NCBI RefSeq assembly: GCF_000744095.1
Contig: NZ_JQLI01000008.1
Span: 868,001 to 932,000, forward strand
Reading direction: 5' to 3'
DNA: 64,000 nucleotides
Source of the DNA: Cupriavidus necator A5-1
GTDB taxonomy: Bacteria > Pseudomonadota > Gammaproteobacteria > Burkholderiales > Burkholderiaceae
Shown here: positions 35,052 to 43,909 of the stretch, one piece after another
Layout of the letters: the number at the start of each line of letters is the position of its first letter
How positions within the stretch are numbered: position 1 is the stretch's first letter
Translations under genes and position numbers: made by a program
Notes under the pieces: generated by a model
What the model saw: the letters and a program-made list of their open reading frames with translations, nothing else
Told to the model about the DNA's origin: nothing
The model's database searches: none

Positions 35052-36863
35052 ATGCAGCCGTCCAGGCCCTTCCTACCGTCGGCCGCCCTCATCGCAGCAA
35101 TCGTCGTCCCGCTGCTAGTCTCCCGGCATACGCTGCCGCTCGCGACGTTCTATGGCGAATGGATCGCAGCACTCTGTGTCATCGCCGTCTTCGCGATCCC
35201 GGCGATCCGCAAGCCCGCCGCATCGACCCCGGCAGCCGCCGTGTCGCTACCGTGGGTATCCTTGCTGTTCCTCTGGCTAACCGTCATCAGCCTGGTACTC
35301 GTCGGCCTCGGCCACCCTGACATCACCGGCAGCCGCACCATCACGGTCCTCACGCTGATCCTCGGCGCCACAGTGACATGCGCCGGATGGTGGCACCGCC
35401 GCGCGACAGCAACGAGCACGCAGGATATCGGCGATGCCTTCGCCACCGCCTTCCTCATTGCCGGCCTGCTAGGCACCGTTACGCAGTGGGTGCAACTGTT
35501 CCATCTCGAACCCCGCGCCTTCGGCCTCGTCTCCACATACTTCTACGACGACAACCGCCGCCTGTGGGGCAACCTGAACCAGCCCAACCACCAGGCCACG
35601 GTGCACGGGCTCGCACTGGTGGCATCCGTCTGGCTGGCTTCGCGCGGCAAGCTTCGTTTTCCGATGTGGCTCACGGCAGTCGCACTGCTGGAGAGCGGCA
35701 TCGTTTTGTCTGGCTCGCGCACCGGCGTGCTGCACGTCGGCCTGGCCGCGGTCTACGCGCTGGTGGCCGCATGGCTGGCGCGCGGCACACCGCGCGAGGC
35801 GGACCCGATGCGACGTGCTTCCGGGCTGGTGGTAGCCGCTGTCGTGATGCTCGTGATGCTGCTGATCCTGCAACCGGCGATCCGCGTTGCTGGCCAGCTG
35901 CTGGACTGGCGCCTGTTCGACACCATCGCGCAGCTCGAAGCCGAGGACCAGATGTCCGCGCGCAGCGCACTGTGGGCGCATGCCGTGGCAATGTTCCGCG
36001 CGCACCCGTGGTTCGGCGTGGGCTGGGGCGAATTCGGCTGGTCACAGTTCCTGCAGCTGTCGCAGGTCGGCGTGAAGGTCGAGATGGCCCTGCATGCCCA
36101 CAACGCCGTGCTCGACCTGCTGGCCAAGACCGGTATCGCCGGGACGGCCGGCGTCGCGATCATTCTTGCCGTGTGGCTGTGGCGCGTGGTGCGGGCGAGG
36201 CTGTGGAAGGCCGATGCCGACGAGCGCCGCCAGACCGTGCTGATGCTCGCCTGGCTGGCGATGCTGTGCGCGCATTCGATGCTCGAATACCCGCTGCACT
36301 ACCTGTATTTCTTCCTGCCGTTCTGCTTCCTGCTCGGCTGGCTCGAGCCATCGGGCTTCGGGCACTGGCGCATGCCGGCAACGTTGGCGCGGGGGCTCAC
36401 GCTCACGTTCGCCGTGGTTGCCGTGACGGTGCTGGCGACGATGTGGCAGGACTATCGCCGCGCAGAGGCCCGCGAATACGCGACCGGCGCGGCCCGCAAC
36501 ACACTGCCGATGCCGCGCTTCTGGTTCCGCCAGCATGCGCAGGCCGACGCCGCGGGGCAGGCCGCCATCACGCCGGACAACGCGGCTGAGCTGCTGCCCG
36601 CGCATATCGCTGCGGTGCACCTGCTGCCGACGCCGACGATGATCTCGCGCACCGCATGGCTGCTGGCGCTGACCGGCGATCCCGCGCAGGGCCGCCTGTG
36701 GATGGAGCGGCTGCGCTGGTACTACCTCGGCGATGAAGTGGCGCAGTACGCCGCGATCGCGCAGGCGTGCCGGGAAGTCAAGCCGGACCAGCGCCCGCAG
36801 GCGTTCTGCGCGTGGGTCAGCGACCGCTCTCGCCGGCTGTCGGAGTGGGGCCGCCGGGACTAG
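35052..36863 (+). CDS. PglL-type O-oligosaccharyltransferase (pilin glycosylation), Wzy_C family
   Basis: A 603-residue protein with about eleven to twelve transmembrane helices. It has the WGNLNQPNHQAT motif (about residues 172-183), diagnostic of PglL_A pilin glycosylation ligases, and a Wzy_C O-antigen ligase region around GSRTGVLHVGLAA. A soluble C-terminal domain follows. PglL transfers a lipid-linked glycan to Ser/Thr of pilin in the periplasm. It sits directly behind pilA, as pilO/tfpO does in Pseudomonas. Its stop overlaps the stop of the convergent next gene (CTAG), with no terminator between. Confidence 0.88.
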   Translation: MQPSRPFLPSAALIAAIVVPLLVSRHTLPLATFYGEWIAALCVIAVFAIPAIRKPAASTPAAAVSLPWVSLLFLWLTVISLVLVGLGHPDITGSRTITVLTLILGATVTCAGWWHRRATATSTQDIGDAFATAFLIAGLLGTVTQWVQLFHLEPRAFGLVSTYFYDDNRRLWGNLNQPNHQATVHGLALVASVWLASRGKLRFPMWLTAVALLESGIVLSGSRTGVLHVGLAAVYALVAAWLARGTPREADPMRRASGLVVAAVVMLVMLLILQPAIRVAGQLLDWRLFDTIAQLEAEDQMSARSALWAHAVAMFRAHPWFGVGWGEFGWSQFLQLSQVGVKVEMALHAHNAVLDLLAKTGIAGTAGVAIILAVWLWRVVRARLWKADADERRQTVLMLAWLAMLCAHSMLEYPLHYLYFFLPFCFLLGWLEPSGFGHWRMPATLARGLTLTFAVVAVTVLATMWQDYRRAEAREYATGAARNTLPMPRFWFRQHAQADAAGQAAITPDNAAELLPAHIAAVHLLPTPTMISRTAWLLALTGDPAQGRLWMERLRWYYLGDEVAQYAAIAQACREVKPDQRPQAFCAWVSDRSRRLSEWGRRD

Positions 36864-37372
36864 TAGTACGGGACGTAGTAGGCCGGCGGCGGGGGCGCGT
36901 AGTAGTAACGCGGCGCCGGAGCCTGAGCCGGCGCCGCGGCCACGCGCCCGGCGACCGGCACGCGGTTGCCGCTGGCGTACATGCACTGCACGTAGGCGGC
37001 ATCGTATTGCCGTTGCGTGCCGTAGCCTGCGTACTGCGCATTGCCGGCCCCGAACGCGGCGCCGGTCAGCAGGCCCAGGCCCGCGCCTACCGCCGCACCC
37101 GATCCGCCATCGAAGGCCGCGCCGGCCGCCGCGCCCAGCGCGGTGCCGACCACGGCGCTGCCGACCGCCGCATTATTGGCGGCCTGCGACGACGAGACGC
37201 CGCCCACCTGGCCAAGCGCGAACTGGCGGCAGTTGTAGTCGTCGGCGCGGAACTGGTCGAAGCTCTTGCCGGTGCCCGGCAGCGCCATCACGCTGGGGCC
37301 GGAGGGCATCACGGCGCAGGCGCCGAGGGTCAGGGTGGCCACGGCCAGCGTGGCCCGGGTCAGGGCATGCAT
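36860..37372 (-). CDS. Glycine-zipper lipoprotein with Tyr/Pro-rich tail
   Basis: A 170-residue lipoprotein: lipobox LGAC at residues 17-20 of the chosen start. The middle is an Ala/Gly-rich glycine-zipper region (GSAVVGTALGAAAGAAFDGG and GAGLGLLTGAAFGAG) that may span or insert in the outer membrane. The C-terminal tail is Tyr/Pro-rich (YYYAPPPPAYYVPYY). The function is unknown. I chose the ATG at 37372 rather than the GTG at 37381 because of ribosome-site spacing. It follows a similar small exported protein by 15 bases, so they form an operon. Their stop is interlocked with that of the ligase gene. Confidence 0.82.
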   Translation of the reverse strand: MHALTRATLAVATLTLGACAVMPSGPSVMALPGTGKSFDQFRADDYNCRQFALGQVGGVSSSQAANNAAVGSAVVGTALGAAAGAAFDGGSGAAVGAGLGLLTGAAFGAGNAQYAGYGTQRQYDAAYVQCMYASGNRVPVAGRVAAAPAQAPAPRYYYAPPPPAYYVPYY

Positions 37373-37387
37373 GGTGGTCACCCCGCG

Positions 37388-37825
37388 TCAGGAGTTGGGT
37401 GGCGGTTGGGCCGGTACGCGCTGCCATCCGCCGGGACAGGACTGCACGTAGGGGTAGTAGCCTTCGGGCTGGTTGCAGTGGTACCACCAACCCTGATCCT
37501 GCGGCACGGCGTTGTCCGGGCTGGGGGCCGGCACCGGGCCGTTCGGGCCCTGTTCGATGTACTCCTGCGGCGCCGCAGGCACGGCGACCATCGGGGCCGG
37601 GTAGTAGTACGGAGCCGGGTAGGCGTAGGGGGAGCCACCGTAGAACACGCCGGGCCCGAAATAGAGGCCCACGCCGACGCGCGTGCGCGTCTGGACAAAG
37701 CCGCCGCGTGTGTCGCTATCGTGCCAAACGGCATTGTGGAATTCGGCCCGCCCGGCGAGGGCGGCGCCGCTCGCGGCCGTCGCCGCCAGTGCCAGGGCCA
37801 GCTGGCAGAGCATGCGCCCGTTCAT
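37388..37825 (-). CDS. Exported Tyr/Pro-rich protein of unknown function
   Basis: A 145-residue product with a signal peptide (LCQLALALAATAASGAALA). The mature part starts GRAEFHNAVWHDSDTRGGF, has a Tyr/Pro-rich centre (GGSPYAYPAPYYYPAPM) and two Cys near the end (CNQPEGYYPYVQSCPGGWQ). The last motif resembles a common WYYCxxxxxYYPYVxxC pattern in Burkholderiales exported proteins of unknown role. GAGG stands 8 bases before the ATG. It is first in a two-gene operon with the glycine-zipper lipoprotein. Confidence 0.8.
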   Translation of the reverse strand: MNGRMLCQLALALAATAASGAALAGRAEFHNAVWHDSDTRGGFVQTRTRVGVGLYFGPGVFYGGSPYAYPAPYYYPAPMVAVPAAPQEYIEQGPNGPVPAPSPDNAVPQDQGWWYHCNQPEGYYPYVQSCPGGWQRVPAQPPPNS

Positions 37826-38099
37826 GGTATTCACCTCATCCCCGCACGCACCGCACGGCGCGCCACGGGCAGAGACCGCCGGCCGCGAAATGCGCCGGCC
37901 CGCAATCGTATTGAATACCAAATTGTCACGCGCCGGCGCCGGCGCGGCGTACGTGGAAATGCGGCGTTACCTTTATTACCGGGGAACGACAGTGGCGTAA
38001 GACGGTGTGATACCGCGCAACGGTGCGCGTGAGTCTCCGGCAAATGGGAAGCATCGCTGGCGGCTGGTTTGCCCCTGAATGCTTCCCACGGCCCTCCTG

Positions 38100-39311
38100 C
38101 TATTCAGCAAACAGGTCTGGACCAAACACCTCGTAGTGAATGCGTGCCTCATGGACGCCCAGGTTCTTGAGGGCATCATGCTGCATTCGCATAAACGGGA
38201 TCGGACCGCAGATGTAGTAGTCGGCATCGGGCAGGGAAACCGCTTTCTCAATCAGCTTCACATCGACCAGTCCTGGGTAGTCATAATCCCGTCCCTGCGT
38301 ATCCTGAGGCAGCGGCTGGTCATAGAACACAAAGAGATCGAAATTCTCGTTCGCCTTGGCCGCCTCACGCAGTCGGTCGCGCATGGCGTGCACAGCACTA
38401 TTGCGTGCGCCATGAACGAACACCACGTGGCGCTGTGGATCCTGTATTGCCCGCTTGAGCATGCTGATCATCGGTGTCAGCCCCACGCCGCCGCTGATCA
38501 GGACAATCGGTGTCTTGGCGTCGACATCGATATGGAAGCTCCCATACGGCGCAGCCAGCCTGACTTCGTCCCCGACATTGACGTGATCATGCAGCAGGTT
38601 CGAGACATGGCCCGGTGGCTGTGTTCCGCCAGCTTCACGTTTGACGGAGATGCGATAGCTGCGCCCGTTTGGCATGTCCGACAGGCTGTACTGGCGAATT
38701 TGCTGCAATCCGAGCGCGGGCACATCGATCGCGACGCTGGTGTATTGGCCGGGCTCGAAATTCAACACCGGACCACCATCGACCGGCTCGAGGATGAATG
38801 ACGTGATCACGTCGCTTTCGGGGCGCTTCTCGCGAACCACAAAGGTGCGCCATCCCTTCCAGCCACCCGGTTGTTCCGAAGAACGGTCGTATAACTCGCT
38901 CTCCATGCCCATCAGGACATCGGCAAGGTTCCCGTAGGCTTGTGCCCATGCCGAAATGATTTCTTCGTTTGCGGCGTCGCCCAGGATTTCCTTGATGGCC
39001 GCCAGCAGGTGTTCCCCAACAATCGGGTACTGTTCCGGTTTGACGCCGAGGCTCGCATGCTTGTTGGCAATGTTCTTCAACACGGCCATCAGGCTGCCCG
39101 GGTCCTCGATATTCTCCGCATACGCGTAAACCGCCCGTGCCAGCGCCTGCTGCTGCTGGCCCTGTTCCTGGTGGGCCATGTTGAACACGTTCTTCAGTTC
39201 GGGGTGCGCTTCAAACATGCGTTTGTAGAAGCACTTGATGATGTCGTAGCCGTGTTCGGCCAGCACCGGTGCAGTGGCCTTTACGATGTCCTTCGTCTTC
39301 TGAGTCAACAT
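38100..39311 (-). CDS. hmp: Flavohemoglobin (nitric oxide dioxygenase)
   Basis: A 403-residue flavohemoglobin that converts NO and O2 to nitrate using NADPH and FAD. The heme globin domain has proximal His85 and distal Tyr29 (B10). The reductase domain has the FAD motif RQYSLSD and NAD-binding GGVGLTPMISML, plus the C-terminal YEVFGPDLF. From memory it is very close to Fhp of R. eutropha, which is also 403 residues. Its GC content looks clearly lower than that of neighbouring genes, so it may have arrived by transfer. It is monocistronic; I saw no clear NsrR site upstream. Confidence 0.97.
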   Translation of the reverse strand: MLTQKTKDIVKATAPVLAEHGYDIIKCFYKRMFEAHPELKNVFNMAHQEQGQQQQALARAVYAYAENIEDPGSLMAVLKNIANKHASLGVKPEQYPIVGEHLLAAIKEILGDAANEEIISAWAQAYGNLADVLMGMESELYDRSSEQPGGWKGWRTFVVREKRPESDVITSFILEPVDGGPVLNFEPGQYTSVAIDVPALGLQQIRQYSLSDMPNGRSYRISVKREAGGTQPPGHVSNLLHDHVNVGDEVRLAAPYGSFHIDVDAKTPIVLISGGVGLTPMISMLKRAIQDPQRHVVFVHGARNSAVHAMRDRLREAAKANENFDLFVFYDQPLPQDTQGRDYDYPGLVDVKLIEKAVSLPDADYYICGPIPFMRMQHDALKNLGVHEARIHYEVFGPDLFAE

Positions 39312-39510
39312 GGTCGATCTCCTTTGCGCGGGCGTGGCGGGGGCGCCAAATCGCGCGGGGCTGGACGGTGGCCTGCCTCGTCGGTTTGATCGATGTAGTC
39401 TAGGTGAGAGGTTCCTGACGGAGCAACGCGAAGCTGTGCGCAACGCTGACGAGATCGAAGCCGGCTACGCTGAAGCACTTCCGCGTCTCGCCATTACGAT
39501 TTACCCCGAT
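39312..39510. other. Intergenic region upstream of hmp
   Basis: Nearly 200 bases with the hmp promoter on the minus strand. No gene seen. The structured element that follows is listed separately. Confidence 0.35.
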
Positions 39511-39652
39511 ACGGGACGTAAGCCGCTTCCCGTAGACTGAGTCCAAGTCGGAACGAACATAGTCAAAGGCGGCCACCCATACGGGCCGCAACCCCACGTC
39601 TACTTCGTTCCGACTCCCGACCCACCAACCCGCTCCGGCGGGTTTCTTGTTT
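39511..39652 (+). ncRNA. Candidate small RNA or structured island edge, with terminator
   Basis: Three structures follow one another on the plus strand. They are a hairpin ACGGGA/TCCCGT (39511-39533), a perfect 12-bp stem AGTCGGAACGAA/TTCGTTCCGACT (39546-39557 with 39604-39615) holding an inner GCGGCC/GGCCGC stem, and a terminator-like AACCCGC-TCCG-GCGGGTT plus T-rich run (39627-39652). No plus-strand gene lies upstream to use that terminator. The end resembles a tRNA tail but no cloverleaf fits. A small RNA or an old integration boundary are both possible. Confidence 0.33.
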
Positions 39653-39695
39653 GCGCTTCCTGGTTTTGCCGCGTGCCTGGTGTTCGCCGTATCAA

Positions 39696-40181
39696 TTACT
39701 TGGTGTCGCCCGCCACCCAGTCGCCCGACTTGCCCCCGTGCTTCTCCAGCAGCTTCACATTGCCCATTACCATGCCCCGATCCACCGCCTTGCACATGTC
39801 GTAGATCGTCAGCAGCGCCACCTGCACGCCGGTCAGCGCCTCCATTTCCACGCCGGTCTGGCCGCGGGTCTCGGTGCGCACGGTGCAGGCGACGGTGGCG
39901 GCGGCCTCGTCCAGCGCGAACTCGACCGCGACCTTGGTCAGCCCGATCGGGTGGCACAGCGGGATCAGGTCGGCGGTGCGCTTGGTGGCCATGATTGCCG
40001 CGACGCGCGCGATGCCCAGCACGTCGCCCTTCCTGGCGCTGCCGTCGCGCACCAGCGCGAAGGTGGCGGGTTGCATGGTGATGGTGCCGGTGGCCACGGC
40101 CACGCGGTGCGTGCTGGCCTTGTCGCCGACGTCGACCATATGGGCTTGTCCGGCGGTATCGAAGTGGGTGAGCTGGGACAT
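39696..40181 (-). CDS. moaC: Cyclic pyranopterin monophosphate synthase
   Basis: MoaC converts the MoaA product to cyclic pyranopterin monophosphate in molybdenum cofactor synthesis. The 161-residue protein has IPLCHPIGLTKV, the catalytic segment TIYDMCKAVDRGM and the final KHGGKSGDW. Length is normal. It is alone here on the minus strand, divergent from the BepA-like protease with 95 bases between them. No riboswitch of the Moco class was noticed. Confidence 0.96.
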   Translation of the reverse strand: MSQLTHFDTAGQAHMVDVGDKASTHRVAVATGTITMQPATFALVRDGSARKGDVLGIARVAAIMATKRTADLIPLCHPIGLTKVAVEFALDEAAATVACTVRTETRGQTGVEMEALTGVQVALLTIYDMCKAVDRGMVMGNVKLLEKHGGKSGDWVAGDTK

Positions 40182-40276
40182 GGCAGAATTTCCGGCGGGA
40201 CTTGGGGCAGGTGGCCTTCGGTGTGTGGGGGAACCATCCGATGGGAACGGCTACTGGAGGCCGCTATCATAGCAAC

Positions 40277-42115
40277 ATGCCAAAACACCGATCGCTTCGC
40301 AGGTCTGCCGCACGCGGCCGTGACGCCGCGGCGGACGCCGTTCCTGGCGGCTGCGCGTCACATCGTGGCGACGGGGGTCATTGCCGCGCTGGCGGCACAT
40401 GGGCGCCCTGGCGGCGGCCGCTGGCGGCGCTGCTGGCGCTGACTTTCGCGGCGCCGGCCTGGCCGCAGGGAACCACCCGCACGCCGACGGCAGCCGGCAC
40501 GACCGCCCCGACGACAGCCGTCACCCGCCCCCCGGCACCGGCACCGACGGTCTCGTCGGAAGCCAGCGACCAGGTCTACGACAACCTGAACCGCAGCATC
40601 AAGGCCGGCCAGAAATCCGAGTTTGGCCTGCGCACCAACAATGCCGTGGTGGAAGCCGGCGGCGTGCAGCTGCCGGACATGGGCGACCCGTCCACCGCCT
40701 CGCTCTCGCCCGATATGGAAAAGCGGCTGGGCGACCGCTACATGCGCGAGATCCGCCGCGACCCGCTGTACGTGTCGGACCCGCTGCTGTCCGACTACCT
40801 GAACGCGCTCGGCTATCGGCTGGTGCAGGCTGCGCGGCGCCAGAATATTTCCGGTTCGACCGGTGCCGGCACCTTTGCCACCGGCTTCGACCTGTTCGCG
40901 GTGCGCGACCGCAGCATCAACGCCTTTGCCATGCCGGGCGGCTATATCGGCGTGCATACGGGGCTGTTGGTGCAGTCCGACACCGAATCGGAACTGGCCT
41001 CGGTGCTAGGCCATGAAATCGGCCACGTGATGCAGCGCCATATCGCGCGCGGCATCACCTCGCAGGACCAGTCGATGTGGATCGCGCTGGCGTCGATGGT
41101 GTTGGCGGGACTGGCCGCCACGCGCAGCCCCGATGCGGCGGCGGCGCTGGCGATGGGCGGGCAGGGCGCGGCCATCGCCAACCAGCTGTCGTTCTCGCGC
41201 GGCGCCGAGCGCGAGGCCGACCGCGTCGGCTTCCAGATCATGACCGCGGCGGGCTTCGATCCGCAGGGCATGCCGGACTTCTTCATGCGGCTGCAACGCG
41301 TGGCCGGCACCGCCGAGAGCTCTGTGCCGTCCTATGTGCGCACCCACCCGCTGACCTCGGAGCGGATTGCCGACATGCAGGACCGCGTCAGGCATGTCAG
41401 CGAGCGCAAGGTCGCCAATACGCCCGAGTACGAGTTCGCGCGGATGCGCGCGCGCGTGATCCAGGAATCGTCGCCGAGCGAGTTGCAGAACCTGCGTTCC
41501 GCGCTGCGTGCGCAGTTGCCGGGCGCGTCGACGGTGCGGGCGCCGGCGCTGCACTACGGCATCGCCTTTGCCGAGCAACGGCTGGGCCGCTACCCCGCCG
41601 CCGAGCAGGAGCTTGCCGAGGCCCGGCGGCTCTACGGCACCATCCCCGGCGCCAGCTCCGGTAGCCCGATGCTGGATGTGATGGCGGTCGAGCTGGCGCG
41701 CGCGCAGGGCCGCGTGCCCGAGGCGCTCAGCCAGGCCAGCGCGTCGATGAAGGCCTTCCCGCTGTCGCACGCGGTGTCCGTGGTTTATGCCGAGACCCTG
41801 GTCGGCTCAGGCCGCTATGAGGACGCGGTACGCTTCCTGCGCGAACGCACGCGCCAGGAAACCACTCGCAGCGAATGGTGGGAGATGCTGGCGCGCGCCT
41901 ACGCGGGCCAGGGCAAGCGGCTGCAGCAGCACCAGGCGCTGGCCGAGAAGTATGCGATGGACGGTGCCTACCAGGCTGCCATCGAACAGCTGCAGATCGC
42001 GCGCAAGGCCAGCGACGGCGATTTCTATACGCTGTCCGAAGTCGATGCGCGGCTGCACCAGCTGGAGCGCCAGTACCGCGAGGACAAGCAGGACAGCAAG
42101 GGCATGCCGAACTGA
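40277..42115 (+). CDS. M48-family metalloprotease with TPR domain, BepA-like
   Basis: A 612-residue exported protein. An N-terminal low-complexity and hydrophobic stretch is probably a signal (LAALLALTFAAPAWPQG). The M48 catalytic site is GHEIGHVMQRH, with the second zinc-ligand region at SRGAEREADRVGFQIM. A TPR-rich C-terminal half follows (about residues 420-600). BepA in E. coli works in the periplasm on outer membrane protein assembly. I start at the ATG at 40277; the frame is open further upstream but non-coding. Confidence 0.9.
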   Translation: MPKHRSLRRSAARGRDAAADAVPGGCASHRGDGGHCRAGGTWAPWRRPLAALLALTFAAPAWPQGTTRTPTAAGTTAPTTAVTRPPAPAPTVSSEASDQVYDNLNRSIKAGQKSEFGLRTNNAVVEAGGVQLPDMGDPSTASLSPDMEKRLGDRYMREIRRDPLYVSDPLLSDYLNALGYRLVQAARRQNISGSTGAGTFATGFDLFAVRDRSINAFAMPGGYIGVHTGLLVQSDTESELASVLGHEIGHVMQRHIARGITSQDQSMWIALASMVLAGLAATRSPDAAAALAMGGQGAAIANQLSFSRGAEREADRVGFQIMTAAGFDPQGMPDFFMRLQRVAGTAESSVPSYVRTHPLTSERIADMQDRVRHVSERKVANTPEYEFARMRARVIQESSPSELQNLRSALRAQLPGASTVRAPALHYGIAFAEQRLGRYPAAEQELAEARRLYGTIPGASSGSPMLDVMAVELARAQGRVPEALSQASASMKAFPLSHAVSVVYAETLVGSGRYEDAVRFLRERTRQETTRSEWWEMLARAYAGQGKRLQQHQALAEKYAMDGAYQAAIEQLQIARKASDGDFYTLSEVDARLHQLERQYREDKQDSKGMPN

Positions 42116-42143
42116 CGGCCGGCCCCGGACGCCCTGGTTGGCT

Positions 42144-42734
42144 TTACACCGCCGGCGGCTCCGGTTGGCGCACGAAGCCGAAGCGCTTCGGCACCTCGTC
42201 TTCGGCGATCGGCTCGATCGGGAGGTCGCGGCCGGCGTGGTGGAACACCCCCAGCTCAGTGCCGCACGCTTCCCCGTGCCACGTGCTGGCGCCGCTGAAC
42301 AGCTCCAGGTCGTGGTCGTGCAGCAGCGCGGCCTGCAGCGCCGGCGCGGCATCTGCCGCCATGCCTTCCACGGTGCCGGCCAGCACCACGTTGCCATGCT
42401 CGTCGGCATAGCAGGCTTGCAGCGCAAACGCCTGCTGCGTGGTCGTCTGTAACACGCCCTCATGCAGCCGCACGATCCACGGCGCATAGGCCAGCGACAC
42501 GAATACCCGCTGCGGCCCGTTCTGGAAGAACCAGGCGCCGCGCTCGTCGCACAGGTAGTTGCGTTCGATAAAGCCGACCAGTGCCTCGTGGCGGATCGGG
42601 TCGCCCGAGAGCCCGTGCTCCTGGGCGTACTCGTTGCGCAGGCGCCACTGGCCGCGCCGGTCCAGCGCGAGCCAGCCGTAGGCGTTGGGCACGTTGGGCC
42701 AGCGCGCCATGGCTTGCCTGACGATCTCGTCCAT
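42144..42734 (-). CDS. Conserved cytoplasmic protein of unknown function
   Basis: A 196-residue soluble protein of a family seen in Burkholderiales. Blocks such as WPNVPNAYGWLALDRRGQW and ERNYLCDERGAWFFQNGPQ suggest a conserved fold, and the middle YAPWIVRLHEG resembles a DUF of that order. I cannot name the domain. No signal or membrane segment. AGGAG stands 8 bases before the ATG at 42734. It lies between the M48 protease (convergent) and the hydrolase gene 46 bases upstream, likely one transcript with the latter. Confidence 0.75.
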   Translation of the reverse strand: MDEIVRQAMARWPNVPNAYGWLALDRRGQWRLRNEYAQEHGLSGDPIRHEALVGFIERNYLCDERGAWFFQNGPQRVFVSLAYAPWIVRLHEGVLQTTTQQAFALQACYADEHGNVVLAGTVEGMAADAAPALQAALLHDHDLELFSGASTWHGEACGTELGVFHHAGRDLPIEPIAEDEVPKRFGFVRQPEPPAV

Positions 42735-42780
42735 GTTCTGTCTCCTCTGCGGCCGGGTGCTGCGCATGCCGCGCCCGCCC

Positions 42781-43866
42781 TTACATCATGCTGTCGAAAA
42801 AGCGCAGGATCCGCGCCGGCAGCCATTCGATATGGCCGCCGAACTGCCCGGCGGGCAACAGCGGCAGGTGGCGCTGCCAGCCGGCGTCCGGGGTCATGAA
42901 GCCGACATGGCCGCCGTGCTCGGGCTGCTCCAGCCACACCTGCGGGCTGACATCCGCCGGACCGGGCAGGTGCCGGCCCGGCAGGAACGGGTCGTTGCGC
43001 GCGTTGAGCACCAGTGTGGGCACGGCGATCTCGCGCAGCACGGGTTTGCTGGCGGCGCGGCGCCAGTAGTCGTCGGTATCGACAAAGCCGTGCAGCGGCG
43101 CGGTGACCACGTTGTCAAAGGCATACAGGTCGCGGCTGGCCAGCATCGTGTCGCGGTCGAACAGGCCGGGGAACTGCTCCAGCTTGGCCAGCGACTTGCG
43201 CTTGAGCGTCTGCAGGAACATGCGCGTATAGACCATGTTGAAGCCCACCGACAGCGCCGCCCCGCCTGCCGCCAGGTCCAGCGGCGCGGAAATGGCCGCC
43301 GCCGCATGCACATGGCGGGCGGCGCCACCTTCCTCGCCCAGGTAGCGCAGCAGCGCGTTGCCGCCCAGCGAGATGCCCACCACCAGCAGTTTGCGCCCTT
43401 CGGCGCAGTGATGCCGGCGCATGCGCTCCAGCACCCAGCGGATCTCGGCGGAATCGCCCGAATGGTAGAAGCGCGGCGCCACGTTGAGCTCGCCCGAGCA
43501 GCCGCGGAAGTGCGGGATCACGCCCTGCCAGCCGCGCACGGACAGCGCATGCATCAGTGCCTGCGCGTAGTGGCTGCCCGAGTCACCCTCGAGGCCGTGG
43601 AACATCACTACCAGGGGCGAATTGGGCTCGACGGCGTGGGTAGTCCAGTCCAGATCGATGAAATCCTGGTCGGGTGTGTCCCAGCGCTCGCGGCGGAACG
43701 TCACACGCGGCGGGCGGCGGGTGAAGCGGGCGGGGATGATGGTCTGGGCATGGCCGCCGCGCAGCCACCAGGGCATCGTCATGCCGTCGCCGTAGCCATG
43801 CGCCGGCGGGGCGGAAGGATCGGCCTGCACGACGGGCGGCAGGCGATGGTGCGGAAGCTGCGTCAT
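42781..43866 (-). CDS. Alpha/beta hydrolase, YheT family
   Basis: A 361-residue esterase-like hydrolase of the YheT/EMB8 group. The fold is marked by MPWWLRGGHAQTIIPARF at the start, the nucleophile region LLVVGISLGGNALLRYLG (GISLGG, catalytic Ser), VMFHGLEGDS for the oxyanion part, and the late Asp/His regions NARNDPFLPG and EHGGHVGF. The substrate is unknown. I chose the ATG at 43866; a TTG six codons upstream is possible. It is followed by the unknown 196-residue gene. Confidence 0.88.
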   Translation of the reverse strand: MTQLPHHRLPPVVQADPSAPPAHGYGDGMTMPWWLRGGHAQTIIPARFTRRPPRVTFRRERWDTPDQDFIDLDWTTHAVEPNSPLVVMFHGLEGDSGSHYAQALMHALSVRGWQGVIPHFRGCSGELNVAPRFYHSGDSAEIRWVLERMRRHHCAEGRKLLVVGISLGGNALLRYLGEEGGAARHVHAAAAISAPLDLAAGGAALSVGFNMVYTRMFLQTLKRKSLAKLEQFPGLFDRDTMLASRDLYAFDNVVTAPLHGFVDTDDYWRRAASKPVLREIAVPTLVLNARNDPFLPGRHLPGPADVSPQVWLEQPEHGGHVGFMTPDAGWQRHLPLLPAGQFGGHIEWLPARILRFFDSMM

Positions 43867-43909
43867 GCCAGCTCGGTGTTGCAACAGGCCGCGGCGCGGC
43901 CGTGCGGGT

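Noticed and set aside
39546..39627. tRNA gene
   Set aside because: The 3' end looks tRNA-like (ACCCACCA) but there is no D-arm, anticodon arm or matching acceptor.
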